From: Pseudogymnoascus destructans
Taxonomy: Eukaryota > Ascomycota > Leotiomycetes > Thelebolales > Thelebolaceae
Length of the DNA stretch: 64,000 bases
Direction of reading: 5' to 3'
Assembly: GCF_001641265.1 (NCBI RefSeq)
Contig: NW_020167521.1
Coordinates: 1,860,001-1,924,000 of the forward strand
Positions 20,312 through 32,071 of the stretch are shown one piece after another; position 1 is the first letter of the stretch, and each line of letters opens with the position of its first letter. The translations under genes and the position numbers were made by a program. Below the pieces are notes generated by a model. The model searched no databases. It was not told the origin of the DNA and saw nothing but the letters and a program-made list of their open reading frames with translations.

Positions 20312-21214
20312 TGTAATGGTGGGTGCACCAGATGTGAGAATCTAGCCACCCAAGGAAGGGATGAATTTACTAAGACAACACACTGTCTTAGAAAACAGAG
20401 CCAAAGGGTCATAGCTTAGACTATTCCACAACACAGCAATCAGGTGTGTGATGTAGTGGAGTGGTTCAGACAAGTTGCAACAAATGTTGAGTCTGGGAAC
20501 TCAGGGGTAAGTCAGAGATTAACACCTCACTGACTTTTCAGAAACAAGGAGTAACAAGATGAATGCTTGGAAGCTTGGAAAAGACGTGGAAGTATGTGAT
20601 AGTCGATTTACTGTATTGTCTGCTTGACCTTTCTTAAGGAAAGGGCAATCCTATTTATGCTAAAGGAATGTAGTTCTCTCATTTTCCAAGACTTTCCATG
20701 ACTTACCAGGCTTGGTAACTGTAGTCGACGTAAGAGAATCCCATAGAACCATCTCTTAGGTTCGTAGCCTATAGGAAGTAAAAGGAGGTCCAAGGTCAGA
20801 GTACCCCTATAGACAAATTATGTCATAGACAAATTATGTCATAACTTAACCAATCTTGTGGGTAACTAAAGAGCAATGACATGTAATGAATCATAGAGGT
20901 TCGTAGGAGCTTTTAGAGCTATCGTTCATGCTCCTAGGCCTCTAGTTGGTAGAGATATGTCATGTGGTAGTATGAGTGATGTCATGTAATGAATCATAGA
21001 GGGTTGTAGAGATATGCTATGTGGTAATATCGGCCCAGTAACTAAGGAGCGATGACGTGTAATGAATCATAGATGGTTGTAGCAATCGTTGAGTAGTATT
21101 GCTCTTGTTGTTGGTGTGATAAGCCAAAATATGTATAGTGACTTGTAGGAGGAGATTTCCAAGTTTGCTCTTGAGTTTGATAGCAAACTGAGTGCAACGA
21201 ATGTCAGTATGACA
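20312..21214 (+). repeat. LTR, family 1, copy A
   Basis: About 903 bp, TGTAATGGTGGGTGCACC at the start and GTCAGTATGACA at the end. It closely resembles 46996-47932 and the reverse of 44801-45683. Inside are repeated blocks built on taatgaatcatagag(g). Flanking pentamers (accag and catat) do not match, so no TSD is seen. It inserted into the Fot-like transposase. Confidence 0.85.
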
Positions 21215-22414
21215 CATATAATGGGTGAAGCTTACGATATTTCGCTAAGCGAACTTTATTTAGGTGGCAACACCTACTAAATAACAATAACCTGACTTTA
21301 CCTCAATTCCTACTTTTACTTCTCCTTACACCTCTCTAACCCAACTATGTGATTTGCTACTAGCTATTTGGTAAGCTCCCTTCTCTTACTCTATAGTAAT
21401 CGCTATAGTAACTAAGAAACAGCAGAATGGAGGATAACAGCTTAGAGTTCAACCTAGGCACAGACTCTACTGGTTCAAGTTCAAGTTACAATCTACAAGA
21501 ACACCAACCTTTGCTCAACTAGAGACACTAATTTGCCAAAGAGACTTCAGCTCTAAGCCCCCTAACACACAACTAGAGAGGAGGAAGAGGAAGAAAGGCC
21601 TAATCCCTTCATTCTTTCCTAGTTAAAAGTTTGATCCAAAAGAAGCACCTAAGATGCCTTCTGCTCAAAAAGCCCCATGGAAAGCACCTATAAACACTAC
21701 GGCTAATGCACTACTCAAGCTAAAGCGTCATTAGAAGTCTAGAGGTAAGCTGATTACTATAATGATTACTATAGACCTTCCTACTAACCTAGAACAGTCG
21801 TTGCACTTCGTTAGATCAAGAGATACTAAAAATCGACAGAGCCCCTCATCCTACGTGTGCCTTTTATCTGACTTATCCGTGAAATCATAGTCGACCTTAA
21901 GGTGGATTTTTGACTCTAATCATCTGTAGTCTCTACGCTATAGGAAGCAGCTAAGATACACTAGTTAAGGAGTTTGAGGGTAAGTGAACCTACACCTCTA
22001 TAATAATCATTATAGTAACCAAACTAGTGGCGCAGCTTGCAGCAATTCATGCGAAGCAGGTTACGATCTAGCAGAAGGATATGAAATTAGTCTAGGCTAT
22101 ATGTCTTCACATGACTAGGTTCGCATTTCTAGGCATGAAGGAATGAGCAAAGTAGATAGATGGTAGAAACTTAATGAAACTGTTCTACTAAAGCTACTGT
22201 ATAGTAATATTCATAGTAATCCTTCTGTAGTATATGGTGAGATTGTAGATATTTTCAAGCTACCTATCATGTGCCTCATACACGTGATTGTAGTTGGTCT
22301 GCTAAGGAACTGTTAGGGGACCACACACACTAGTCTAGCTGGTTTAGTCTATATTTCTAGACCAGACTGCGGTCCGGTCTAGAAATATTTCGAACTGACG
22401 GTTCTGAACCGACG
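21215..22414. other. AT-rich degenerate repeat DNA
   Basis: No open frame beyond short stretches; many TA dinucleotides and in-frame stops, with repeated tatagtaatc/gattactata motifs. It resembles heavily mutated transposon sequence. An inverted repeat with 13-bp perfect arms (atatttctagacc / ggtctagaaatat) lies at 22351-22388. Origin not recognised. Confidence 0.45.
22351..22388. repeat. 13-bp-arm inverted repeat
   Basis: Arms 22351-22363 and 22376-22388 are exact reverse complements with a 12-nt loop. It sits 26 bp before a solo LTR and may be part of a terminal structure of an unrecognised element. Confidence 0.6.
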
Positions 22415-22813
22415 TGTTACGGCTATAGTAACATGATGTCATGGTTACAGGGCCAGGGCCTAGTAACGTGACGTGTGAGTCACAGTGGGAAGCGGGGTAG
22501 GCTGCCATGTGACGGGGCTAATGGATAGTTGCAGAAACTAGTGGATATTGGATAGTTGAGCTATCCACGAACTATCCTGAATATCTAGCTATCCGCCAAC
22601 TATCCAGATTACCCATGAGGCACGACGCCACTATATAAGTAGATAGTATTTTCTTAGATAGGAGCTTTGTGCTCAACTCAATATAGTATTCTTTACAATA
22701 CTGTAACGTGCTACTTGGAAAGCCTTTGTGTCTAATCCCCTGCCTCCTCTGATAAGTAAACCTTTACGCAAGAGAACCTCTGTGTCTTCTATCGTTTAGA
22801 AGTCAGCGTTACA
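22415..22813 (+). repeat. solo LTR, family 2, with 5-bp TSD
   Basis: Ends are TGTTACGGC and GCGTTACA. It is flanked on both sides by CGACG (22410-22414 and 22814-22818), a perfect 5-bp target duplication typical of Gypsy integration. There is no internal coding region, so this is a solo LTR left by LTR-LTR recombination. Same family as 16911-17285. Confidence 0.92.
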
Positions 22814-22839
22814 CGACGGTCCCCCATGATGCACACTAA

Positions 22840-23236
22840 CCACATGTACTGTAACGGCAGCACCTGTTACAATTACCCCCCCCTTTAGTCCGTGATGTCC
22901 CGGCATGGATGTAGAGGCTTCTAGCATATCATCTCGTACTTGCTTCTAGGCCTGTTAATATTAGGATGCTAAGGTGTGTATATAATAGCTTAAGCCCCCA
23001 AGGACGCCCCCTTGTCAGCTAGGTAAAAGAATTACAATGATTGCTCGCTTAGCCCACCTAACTAGCGAGCCAATCAAAACCCATTGACTGGGGAGCCGGA
23101 ATACTCTTGTAATGATGTACGGTTACGCTCGCGCTACATCCCACTAAGCCAAAAAGACTACAGTATTCCAGCTCGACCAGAATACGCGTAACACGCTTTA
23201 AATACCACATGTACTGTAACGGCGGCACCCGTTACA
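22840..23236 (+). mobile_element. TRIM-like pair: partial and full family-3 LTR
   Basis: A full 129-bp repeat at 23108-23236 (starts TGTAATGATGTACGG, ends CACCCGTTACA) closely matches the copy at 48589-48717. Its last 32 bp also recur at 22840-22871 in the same orientation with two differences. That leaves 236 bp between a truncated left copy and the complete right copy. The size fits a terminal-repeat retrotransposon in miniature or a deleted LTR element. No TSD is visible around the pair. Confidence 0.55.
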
Positions 23237-23329
23237 CAGACGTTGACTTCAAGTGACGGTTTTGTAGCACTTAGCACACGTCCTCTCTAGTTCTATAGAC
23301 TATTGGGCCCAACCACGCACATAATGGTC

Positions 23330-24780
23330 TCAAGCACTGGCCTTGATTCTATTATCAACCGGTACTAACCCTCGCCCCATCCTTCCGATCTGCGCCACGT
23401 AGTAAACAGTTTGGACCCCAGCACCAACTTGCTTCAGTCCAAACGTGCGGACGTAGAGAGGCATCTGAAACGCGGCCAGAGTGACATTAGCCTGTTCGTC
23501 TGAGACGTCTTTGGTGTTTAGTATGATCTCCTTTGGTAATCTGGGTATCACAGCTGCTGGTCGCCCGATGCCGACAATATCACAGCCGCCTGATTTAAGC
23601 GCGTGCTCCATGCCGAGTCTAGTCCTGAAGCCGCCAGTGACCATGAGGACGAGGTCTGGAAATGTTTCTCGCACGGTTTTGGCGAATTCTAAGAAGAAAC
23701 TCTCTCTCTGGAATGTCTTATTCGCAGCGGCACTCGCGGGAGCTTTGTGGGCAGAGTCCGCCTCTGGATCGACCATCATTTTAGGATTTTCGTACGTGCC
23801 GCCGGAGATCTCAATAAAATCAATACCACAGTCGACGACAAGCTTGATCTGCTCCATAGTATCGGACAGCGAGGCCGAAGAGGCTGTATCGACACTGTTC
23901 ATCTTGATACCAATACAGAAATCTTTACTTGTCGCACTTCTAACAGCGCGGATGATGCGGAGGACAATCTCAGCTCTCTTCGCAGGGCTTCCGCCAAACT
24001 CATCGGTGCGCCGGTTTGTCTGGGGCGATAGGAATTGGGCAAGTAAATACCCGTGTCTGTGAGAATCGTCAGTATCTAGTATGGGTGGGCATAGATAGTC
24101 TTACGCTCCATGGAGCTGTACGCCTTTGAATCCAGCATCCATGCATTGCTTTGCAGCTGCTACGAACTGATCGACCAGTCCGCCATCCCCTGAGATTTCG
24201 TCGACTGTCATCTCTCTTGGCGTTCCAAAAACAAGAGAAACGGCAAGTTTGTCGACTATCCTAGGTCCAAAGTCCAACTTCACGGCAGATGGAGCGACCG
24301 TCTTCTCAAAAAATCCCCGGCTGCCTGCCCCTGGGGGCGATTGCCGCCCTGGATGACATAGCTGGACCACTGTTGGAGTTCCGTGACGCTGGCAGGTATC
24401 CGCCCAATGTTTCCACGTTTCCTGGAGGTCTTTGGAAGCTTGAGCCGACGCATTGGACGAGATGGCGACGTCTTTTACACTTCCCATGTGAGTGTCTGAT
24501 ACCATCACATTCCCTATGTGGTCTTAGTACGTATATAGCAGATCATGTTCAAATTTCTTACCAGTCAGCATCATGCCCCAATCACCGTCCGACCATTCCT
24601 CATACGCTTTTATAAGCTTATCGTTGGGAATGTGGTTAGGTGCTAGGTTCTCAGCCATCGCAGCCTGCATATTGTTAATGGTCAACCACCTAGGTGCATT
24701 GGATCTTTCATCAGTACCTTAGAGAGGCGATTTGCGAAGCGGAGGCCGCAAGGCAGCACAATTTCTTGTGAGAGAAGCAT
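23330..24780 (-). CDS. NADH:flavin oxidoreductase, old yellow enzyme family
   Basis: Four exons: 24780-24718, 24664-24562, 24513-24105 and 24056-23330 (introns 53, 48 and 48 nt), giving 433 aa. The N-terminus reads VLPCGLRFANRLSK, then AAMAENLAPNHI after intron 1. The FMN-barrel marks are GDWGMMLTGNVMVS, VVQLCHPGRQSP, FKGVQLHGAHGYLLAQFLSP (formed across intron 3), NRRTDEFGGS, GIDFIEISGG, LVLMVTGGFRTR and GGCDIVGIGRPA. HGAHGYL and the GGF/GIGRP phosphate-binding turns are standard for this family. Enzymes of this class reduce activated alkenes with NAD(P)H; the physiological substrate is unknown. It adjoins the repeat island but is intact. Confidence 0.93.
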
Positions 24781-25683
24781 CTTCAGGTAGTTCAATTACT
24801 AAGGATATCAATTACGAAGTACGGAGTATATTGAAAGGGCGCCGTAAATGGACTTCTCATGAACTAGGACAGTGGTCGTTTCATATCCGTGTGCACAATA
24901 TGTAGAATCTTAGGGCGATTTGCACCGAAGACCACTTGACTAGGCATTAGTGGAGCATGCGGATGAGCCGAGGCTCGTCTCCTCCATCTCCACCGTCCCG
25001 TGCCTCGCACGTGACGGCAATGCTACCCCTGTGCGGAGATATAAAATAAAAGAAATGCGGACCTCCGAAGGAGAGTCAGTAACTGCCGATAACGTGACTA
25101 CTGGTGCTCTGTTCAACCCAAGGATCCTTACAAATACTGTATTTTTATGCGGTTTTTCACCCAGTAGTACCTGAAGAAAATGAAACATGCATTTTGCGCG
25201 ACAATCATATGATCTACATTGAAAACAAACAGACACATTAATCGCATAGATCCCCTACATCTCACTTCACATGACCTCCATGATCACCTGTGCTGCCCGT
25301 CGTCTAAATATGAGAAGGCTGGTAAGCGCGCTAGTAACCAGTGGTACGTACCACAAGCGCCACTATCCCGCCTTTAAGTGAGGCTTGGCAGCCAATCACA
25401 GCCGACCCCCAGCCTCGCCAGCCAGCCCCTCGAATATCAGAAACATCGTCGTGGTCCCCCCAGCCATTTTATAAACCCTAGGATTTTTAGGAGGTGAGAT
25501 ATATCTCTGATGTCATGGAAAGAATGGAGACTAAATAGTCTGGAATGTTTCTGCTACTCATCTCGTTTTTATTAACAAGAAAGCAAACGGAGAAAGACAG
25601 AAATCAATTGCTGTGTTGGAGACGACTAAGCCTCGCTGAAGAAAGTCAATTCACAAACGCTGTTTATCATATTAATATCCACG
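24781..25683. other. divergent 5' spacer
   Basis: Separates the flavin oxidoreductase (minus) from the secreted protein (plus). A TATA-like ttttataaaccc occurs near 25467. No supported gene; the short open frames at 24940-25236 lack any family feature. Confidence 0.4.
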
Positions 25684-26181
25684 ATGCGCTCCCCGCTACC
25701 ACTCACGCCGCTGGTGGCTCTCTCGTCGCTGTACTCGCTCTCCGTCGCTCTACCACTCATATCGCGACCGAACAACTTGCAGCCAGAACCGGTTCTTGTA
25801 GCTCGCGCAAACTACTCCGTCGTTCCTGTCGACGGCGGCGCCCAAGGGGGCACAGTCACCGTTACACAGACTGTGGCCGCCAGCGCGTCCACAGCGGAGG
25901 TGTACATCACCGTCACGGCGTTTGCGGCAGTGGTCACGGAGACAGTCACGGCAGTTGTGGCAACGCCGTCGGCTGCAAAGGAGTTTAAGACGGTGTATAT
26001 CCCCACGACGGTGTACCAGTCCGTCGCAGCTCCGACGGGGGGTGCAATAATTAGCACGGTGACGCTCAGCTCGAGTATCAGCGCATCCAGCTCGGCCAAG
26101 GTTTATGACAATGGGATGTGGCATACGACGTACCCTGTGTGGTCAAACTCAACGACGACTTCGACACAAGCAGCGAGGTAG
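25684..26181 (+). CDS. secreted Ser/Thr-rich protein, possible cell-wall protein
   Basis: Single exon, 165 aa. The start MRSPLPLTPLVALSSLYSLS and VALP form a signal peptide. The rest is low complexity, dominated by Thr, Val, Ala and Ser with TVTVTQTV, VYITVTA and VVTETVTAVV repeats, ending WHTTYPVWSNSTTTSTQAAR. This composition is common among O-glycosylated fungal cell-wall or surface proteins. There is no hydrophobic C-terminal tail, so a GPI anchor is not supported. No catalytic domain. It lies between the flavin oxidoreductase and VPS35 with no sign of co-regulation. Confidence 0.7.
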   Translation: MRSPLPLTPLVALSSLYSLSVALPLISRPNNLQPEPVLVARANYSVVPVDGGAQGGTVTVTQTVAASASTAEVYITVTAFAAVVTETVTAVVATPSAAKEFKTVYIPTTVYQSVAAPTGGAIISTVTLSSSISASSSAKVYDNGMWHTTYPVWSNSTTTSTQAAR

Positions 26182-26869
26182 TTGATTTTGAATGGACGGC
26201 ACTATGAAGTGCCTCCATAACCTTCATACCTTCATACCGAGCTACACAAGGGCTGGATAGAATTGATGCGGAAAAGGATCAGCCGTTCGACTGTTAGAAA
26301 ACAGACCCAGATCGACACCAGCGGCGACAAAGAGCGCCGATTCGATATGTGTATATGAGGACACGTATAGATGAAAGACAGACCGACGAAATCACCGACA
26401 CGGTGTAGATGATTTGCACAAACATCGCATCAAGATGGTGGGAGGGACGGAGGAGCAGGGAGCGCACCAAGATCTGGATGGCTCATAGCATGTGGAATGG
26501 GAGAGCCGTGCTGATTGGGCGGGGGATATATAAACTGTGATGTTAGACTTAGAATAAAATAATTAATAAACAACAACAATGCTCTATCGTAAGTGAGTTT
26601 CCTATTGTGAGTGAGTGACGATCATATTGGAGTTCCAGTACGGTTTGTGAAGTGGACGCTGGCACCCCCATCCCCGCGCTAGCGGATGACGCTGCTGTAA
26701 GTTAGCGAAGACGCAGACGTCGTGACCTGAAGGCCAACGTCCTGGGCCGCGCAAGCCAGTAATCAACCTTTTGAGTCAACAACCCCAACGATTCCAGCCG
26801 AAAACCAATGCCCATTCCATTGTACCCTGTCCCGACCAAGAACTGAATCCTACATCGCTGAACTCGACC
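26182..26869. other. intergenic spacer and VPS35 promoter
   Basis: 3' flank of the secreted protein gene and 5' flank of VPS35; no coding region supported. In-frame codons before ATG 26870 are open as far as 26771 but carry no conserved sequence. Confidence 0.4.
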
Positions 26870-29726
26870 ATGGCGACACCTCCGGCGGTGGAGGACCAGG
26901 CGCGGCTGCTTGAGGATGCCTTGACGGTGGTGAGGCAGCAGACGCACTTGATGCGCAAGTGCTTGGAGACGCCGGGGAAGCTTATGGATGCGTTGAAGTG
27001 CAGGTGCGTGACTCTTTTTGATTGGAACGATTTGGCGGAATACCCGGGTTGTGGTTTGGTCTGTCCTGGTGCTAACTTAGATTGCGTAGCTCGACCTTGG
27101 TATCAGAGCTTCGAACGAGCAGTCTCGGCCCCAAACAATACTATGAGCTATATATGTCCGTATTTGATGCTCTCCGACATCTGTCGGTGTACCTCCGCGA
27201 ATCGCACCCCGTCAACCATCTGGCCGACTTATACGAGCTCGTCCAATATGCTGGGAACATCGTGCCCCGGCTCTACCTGATGATTACCGTGGGAACCGTG
27301 TACATGGCCATTGAAGATGCACCGGTGAAGGAGATCATGAAGGATATGATGGAGATGAGCCGAGGGGTCCAGCACCCGATCCGCGGCCTCTTCCTGCGCT
27401 ACTACTTGTCCGGACAAGCCCGCGACCATCTGCCCACGGGCAATGGAGACGGACCGGAGGGGAACCTGCAGGACTCGATCAGCTTTATCCTGACGAATTT
27501 CGTGGAGATGAACAAGCTCTGGGTGCGTCTGCAGCACCAGGGCCATTCGAGGGAGCGGGAGCAAAGAACGAAGGAGCGACAGGAGCTTCAATTGCTGGTT
27601 GGCAGCAATCTTGTGCGGCTGAGCCAGCTGGTCGACCTGGAGGCATACAAAAACGTTATTTTGCAGCCTCTTCTGGAACAGGTTGTCCAATGTCGTGATG
27701 TGCTTGCTCAGGAGTACCTGCTCGAGGTCATCACGCAGGTCTTCCCGGACGAGTTTCACCTTCATACCCTGGATCAGTTTTTAGCGGCTGTTTCGAGACT
27801 CAATCCTCATGTCAATGTCAAGGCGATTGTGATTGGGCTCATGGATAGGCTGTCTGCGTTTGCGGCGAGGGAAACAGAGCCGGAACCATTGGAGGAGCGG
27901 AAAAAGACTGAGGAGGAGGCCCTCGTTAAGCTTTTGGAAGATGTACGCCTAAGCAGTGAGAAGAAGAAAAAAGAAGTGGAGGCTGCTTCCGCGGCTGAGG
28001 GCGGAGACGATAAAAAGAGCGAGCCAGAGGAAAGCACTGACGAGCTTCCGAAATATGAAGGAGGTGCTGAGGCCTTAGAGGACAAGAAAGAAGAGCCCGC
28101 TGCACCAGAGCCAAAGGATGAGCCTGCTAATAGCGAAGATGAGGCTTCCTCGGCGAAGAAGAGTAGAGGCATCCTGGATAACATCAAGTTATACGAGATA
28201 TTCTTCGATCAGGTCATGAACTTGGTCACGGCTCAACACCTTCCAATACAAGACACGACGGCATTGCTGGTCTCCTTGGCCAACTTAGCTATAAATATTT
28301 ATCCGGAGCGATTAGATTATGTCGATAAGATCCTCGACTACGCAAACCACAAGTGCCAGCAGCACGCGAACAGCCCCGAACTGCACTCGCAGGCCACCCA
28401 AACAAACATCCTGAGCCTTCTCCAGGCCCCTCTACAGAGTTACGCATCGATATTCACAGCGCTTTCTTTGCCCCAATATATACCCCTTATCAACTCGCAA
28501 ACCTACCCTACACGGCGCGCTATTGCTGGTGAAGTGGCTAAGACCCTCCTGAAAACTTACACCAAGACGTCCACAGTGTCAGGATTAGAAAGCGTACTGG
28601 AGATCTTGAAGGTGTTGATCAAGGAGGGCTCACAACCGCCAGCAGGCTATCCAGGTGTCCAGCAAAGAAGGGTCGTAGAGACAGACGAGACCATCGAGGA
28701 GCAAGGGTGGCTGGCTAGAATTGTTCATTTGATCCACAGCGACGACAACGATACGCAATTTAAGCTTCTTCAAGCAACTAAGAAGGCCTACTCAGAGGGC
28801 AACGAGCGCATCAAGTTCACAACCCCAGCCCTTATCACCAGCGCCATCAAGCTCGCCAACTGCTACAAGGCTCGCGAGCACTACGACGACAACTGGTCGA
28901 CGCAATCCTCCTCGCTATACAAGTACATGCACTCCTCACTTTCAACGCTGTACACACGCGTCAACGGCGCCGCCGACCTATGTCTGCGCCAATTCGTCGC
29001 CTGCGGTCAGATTGCCGACCAGAATGGTTTCGAGGAGGTGAGCTACGAGTTCTTCGCTCAGGCCTTCACCATCTACGAGGAGGCTGTCAGCGACTCGCGC
29101 GCCCAGTTCCAGGCCGTCTGTATCATTGCGGGTGCGCTGCACGAGACGCGTAACTTCAGCAAGGAGAACTACGATACCCTCATCACTAAGTGCGCGCTTC
29201 ATGGCAGCAAGCTGCTCAAGAAGCCGGATCAGTGCCGCGCAGTGTATTTGGCGAGTCACTTGTGGTGGGCTGTGCCGATCGCTGCGAAGGGTGAGGAAGA
29301 CGAGAAAGGGGTAAGTACTGGATAATCCGCTGGAGAATGTTTTTGTACTGACATTATTTAGCTTTACCGTGATGGCAAGCGCGTGTTGGAATGTCTCCAG
29401 CGCGCCCTTCGCGTCGCAGATGCCTGCATGGACACCGCGGTGTCAGTTGAGCTCTTTGTCGAGATCCTGAACCGCTACGTCTACTACTTCGACCAGCAGA
29501 ACGAAGCCGTGAGTTGTCCCTTTTCCTCTCTGCCGTTGTTCGCGTTATTAACAATAGCTAGGTGACTATCAAGTACATCAACGGCCTCATCGAGCTCATC
29601 CACTCCAATCTCCAGACCAACCAGGACGCGGCTACGATTGAGGGCCCGAGGAGGCACTTTGAGCGCACCCTGGAGTATATCGCTTCAAGAGAGTACGAGG
29701 GCGTCGTGATGACGGCTGCGAAGTGA
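26870..29726 (+). CDS. VPS35: retromer subunit VPS35
   Basis: Exons 26870-27003, 27090-29310, 29362-29508 and 29562-29726 (introns 86, 51 and 53 nt) encode 888 aa, normal for the family. The start MATPPAVEDQARLLEDALTV and the strongly conserved PRLYLMITVG motif (the Vps26-binding PRLYL) are decisive. VKEIMKDMMEMSRGVQHPIR and GLFLRYYL follow, then an alpha-solenoid ending in FERTLEYIASREYEG. An acidic, Lys/Glu-rich insert occurs around residues 320-410 (GDDKKSEPEESTDELP, KDEPANSEDEASS) and is probably disordered. VPS35 is the scaffold of the cargo-selective retromer trimer that recycles receptors from endosomes to the trans-Golgi. ATG 26870 is chosen because the conserved sequence begins there. 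Confidence 0.97.
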
Positions 29727-31213
29727 GAATGCTGTGTGCAATTCCGGGGCGGGATGTGCGACGAATTTAGTGAAAAGTGAGGGGTACGGACTCCCTGGCT
29801 AAGAGAGGTAGTATGTTTGAAAGGGGTGTGTGAGTGAGCAGAGCAGTCGAGCGGTGGGGGTGGTGGTAGCGAGCGCTTTGTGGAGTATCTGTACATTTTC
29901 TGGGGCGAGATAGATAATATGACATGACATTTGACCTTTCCCGCTACATATTTCAGAGGTAGAGAAAATATTTCTCAACAGATTTTCGACAGCACCAGAT
30001 GCGAACAGGACAACCAAAAAGACCAGACGAATAATCACGGCTTATTATTAGATAATCCCAGCTATCCCCACTTAATTTTTGATGCATGTATTGGAGAGAA
30101 ATATATAAAAAGGGTGACTGAGAGGATTAGACATAACGCTGTGCCGAGCGATCGGATAACAAAGAAGACTCAAATATGACCTACCATCCTGCCCACTTAT
30201 CATTGCACGACTTTTCGACACCATTTCATACACGGCGTAGATCGGGCAGGCGCGTGCTGGGTTCTTGTCGCCGAGAGGTTCTTCTCGCCAGGTCCTTCTC
30301 ACCACGTTCTTGTCGCCGGGTTCTTGTCACCAGGTCTCGTCACCAAGTTCTTGACATCGCCTGCTGGGGAAATTCTGTCTTCGACAGTGTCCCGGTACTC
30401 TAGCAATATAGAACATATTATAGGAGACAGTAACAACGGCTGGATTCCTCCATCCGTGTTTCCCATCACGGGGGCCAAGCGTTATTGGCGCCTTAACACA
30501 TGGTAAGTTACTGTCCCCTTTGATAAAATCGGTCGCGGGCAGAATCACTTGTGGTTAAGCGTCTTTAAATGAGACCGACCGACGCAGCACGCTTTAACGT
30601 TGTATATCTTATTTGTGTTTCGGGAATTGCATCTCCTGAGAATAGGTGAATAGGTCGTACTGTACAATGTGACTGTGGGGTGAATGTATTTATCGATCCT
30701 GGTATGCCACACCCAGACTTGAGCTCATAGTCGGGGGGTCGACACGGTCTGTATCAGGGAATGCCACTCGACAGGGCAACGAACTGCAACAAAAAATGCA
30801 GATATACACTGCAAAGAGAAAGATATTATATCCAATATGTGAAATAAATGGGCAGACGACTGCAAGGTACATACATGCAAGGCTGCAAGCCACCTCCCAA
30901 ATCAACGCCACCTATGTATCACCGCTCCCCACGCGTACCTCGCGCTTGCAAAATCATCTTGCCTAGGGCGCAACAGTTCCTGGCACTGGGCACGCTCCTC
31001 GCGGACTCAGAGACCAATGTATGAGTGCCTTCCGCGGGACTGAACATGGTAACTGTGTTTACCACCGCGCGACAATTCGCGAGGGGCAGATGGGGGCTGT
31101 GGGCAAGACTGGGTCAGACAGAACTTCCAAAGAGCGAAAAGACGCAGTATTTTGACCTGTATATAAGAAGGGATTAACTCTTCAATCTTCTCGTAGTAGA
31201 ATACATCAAACAT
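29727..31213. other. intergenic spacer with degenerate tandem repeats
   Basis: No supported gene. A run of imperfect repeats of a 14-17 bp unit around gttcttgtcgccgg and gttcttgtcacc lies at about 30255-30350. Confidence 0.45.
30255..30350 (+). repeat. degenerate minisatellite
   Basis: About six imperfect copies of a unit resembling ggttcttgtcgcc / ggttcttctcgcc / ggttcttgtcacc. Non-coding context. Confidence 0.55.
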
Positions 31214-31680
31214 CATCAATATCTCGACCGTTTTCGACATTGATATCAGTATCCAGCCCTGTCTATCAAAAGTTAGCCTTTCCTGTACCTGATCCTAAAC
31301 TGGTAAGTTCGCAACAAGGCTAGGCCTCTCACGCAGCCAAGCTGACACTAGGCAGCAAGGATAGCCAGCCAAAAGAAAAAAAAGTTTCAGCCTTCCAATG
31401 CCAAAGAGAAAGAGCACGCCTCGAGGCCTAAAGAGTATGTGACCCTTTTATAGTTCCCCATGCCCACCACCTATTTGGCAAATACCCCAGTACTGACGCA
31501 TCGTTGCAGTAAAAAGGCTAGCAAATCGTCGCGACCCTCGACAGGTACCTCTATGATACAACTTCTTCTGTACAAGAGCGCATGGCATACCAGCCAGTGG
31601 ACAATCAACATCGGAAAGATATGACGGCGCCGTTAAAGACTAAAGCAGAAGGCTGGGAGAAGACCATTAGTAAGGCCTGA
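31214..31680 (+). ncRNA. candidate spliced short transcript or micro-ORF
   Basis: Two intron-like segments lie back to back. One runs 31303-31350/31351 (GTAAGT donor, GCTGAC branch-like motif, tandem AG acceptors at 31351 and 31355). The other runs 31435-31509 (GTATGT donor, ACTGAC motif, GTTGCAG acceptor). Joining them gives a Lys-rich open text (SQKKKKFQPSNAKEKEHA) without an upstream ATG. ATG 31399 across intron 2 would give only about 27 residues (MPKRKSTPRGLK...). Either a non-coding spliced RNA, a micro-ORF, or a relict gene. Confidence 0.3.
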
Positions 31681-32071
31681 ATGAAGTTGGATGTGGGCGA
31701 AGCTTGTTTGGGATTTGGACAGAATGCGAATGTATCATGAAATTTAACTAGAGGATATCAAGCCCACTGCAAAGCCTCTGTATAAAGTTTTTGGATGTTG
31801 AGGAGGTGATACCTGTACTCGGTGATACTTTCGGGGTCGTTCCTTCCCAGCGCGATGTGGAGTAAGTGTCAGGGTCCAGCGTGGGGTAGCCGCATGCAAG
31901 GGGACTTCTCATCCATATCCACGGTCAGCATCGCCATCCATAAAATGAGTATAATAATCATCGATTAAACTTTTGGTCCTATAGTTATTCTTCTTTGTCC
32001 GGTTATCACATTGTTTCGAATACGCAGTCCCAGTATCTGTAGCCCATAAAAGTACCCCTGATGCCCACCCC
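31681..32071. other. intergenic spacer
   Basis: 3' flank of RPN13; no feature recognised. Confidence 0.4.

Noticed and set aside
20312..21214. TSD around LTR copy A
   Set aside because: Flanking pentamers accag and catat do not match; deletion or recombination next to the LTR is more likely.
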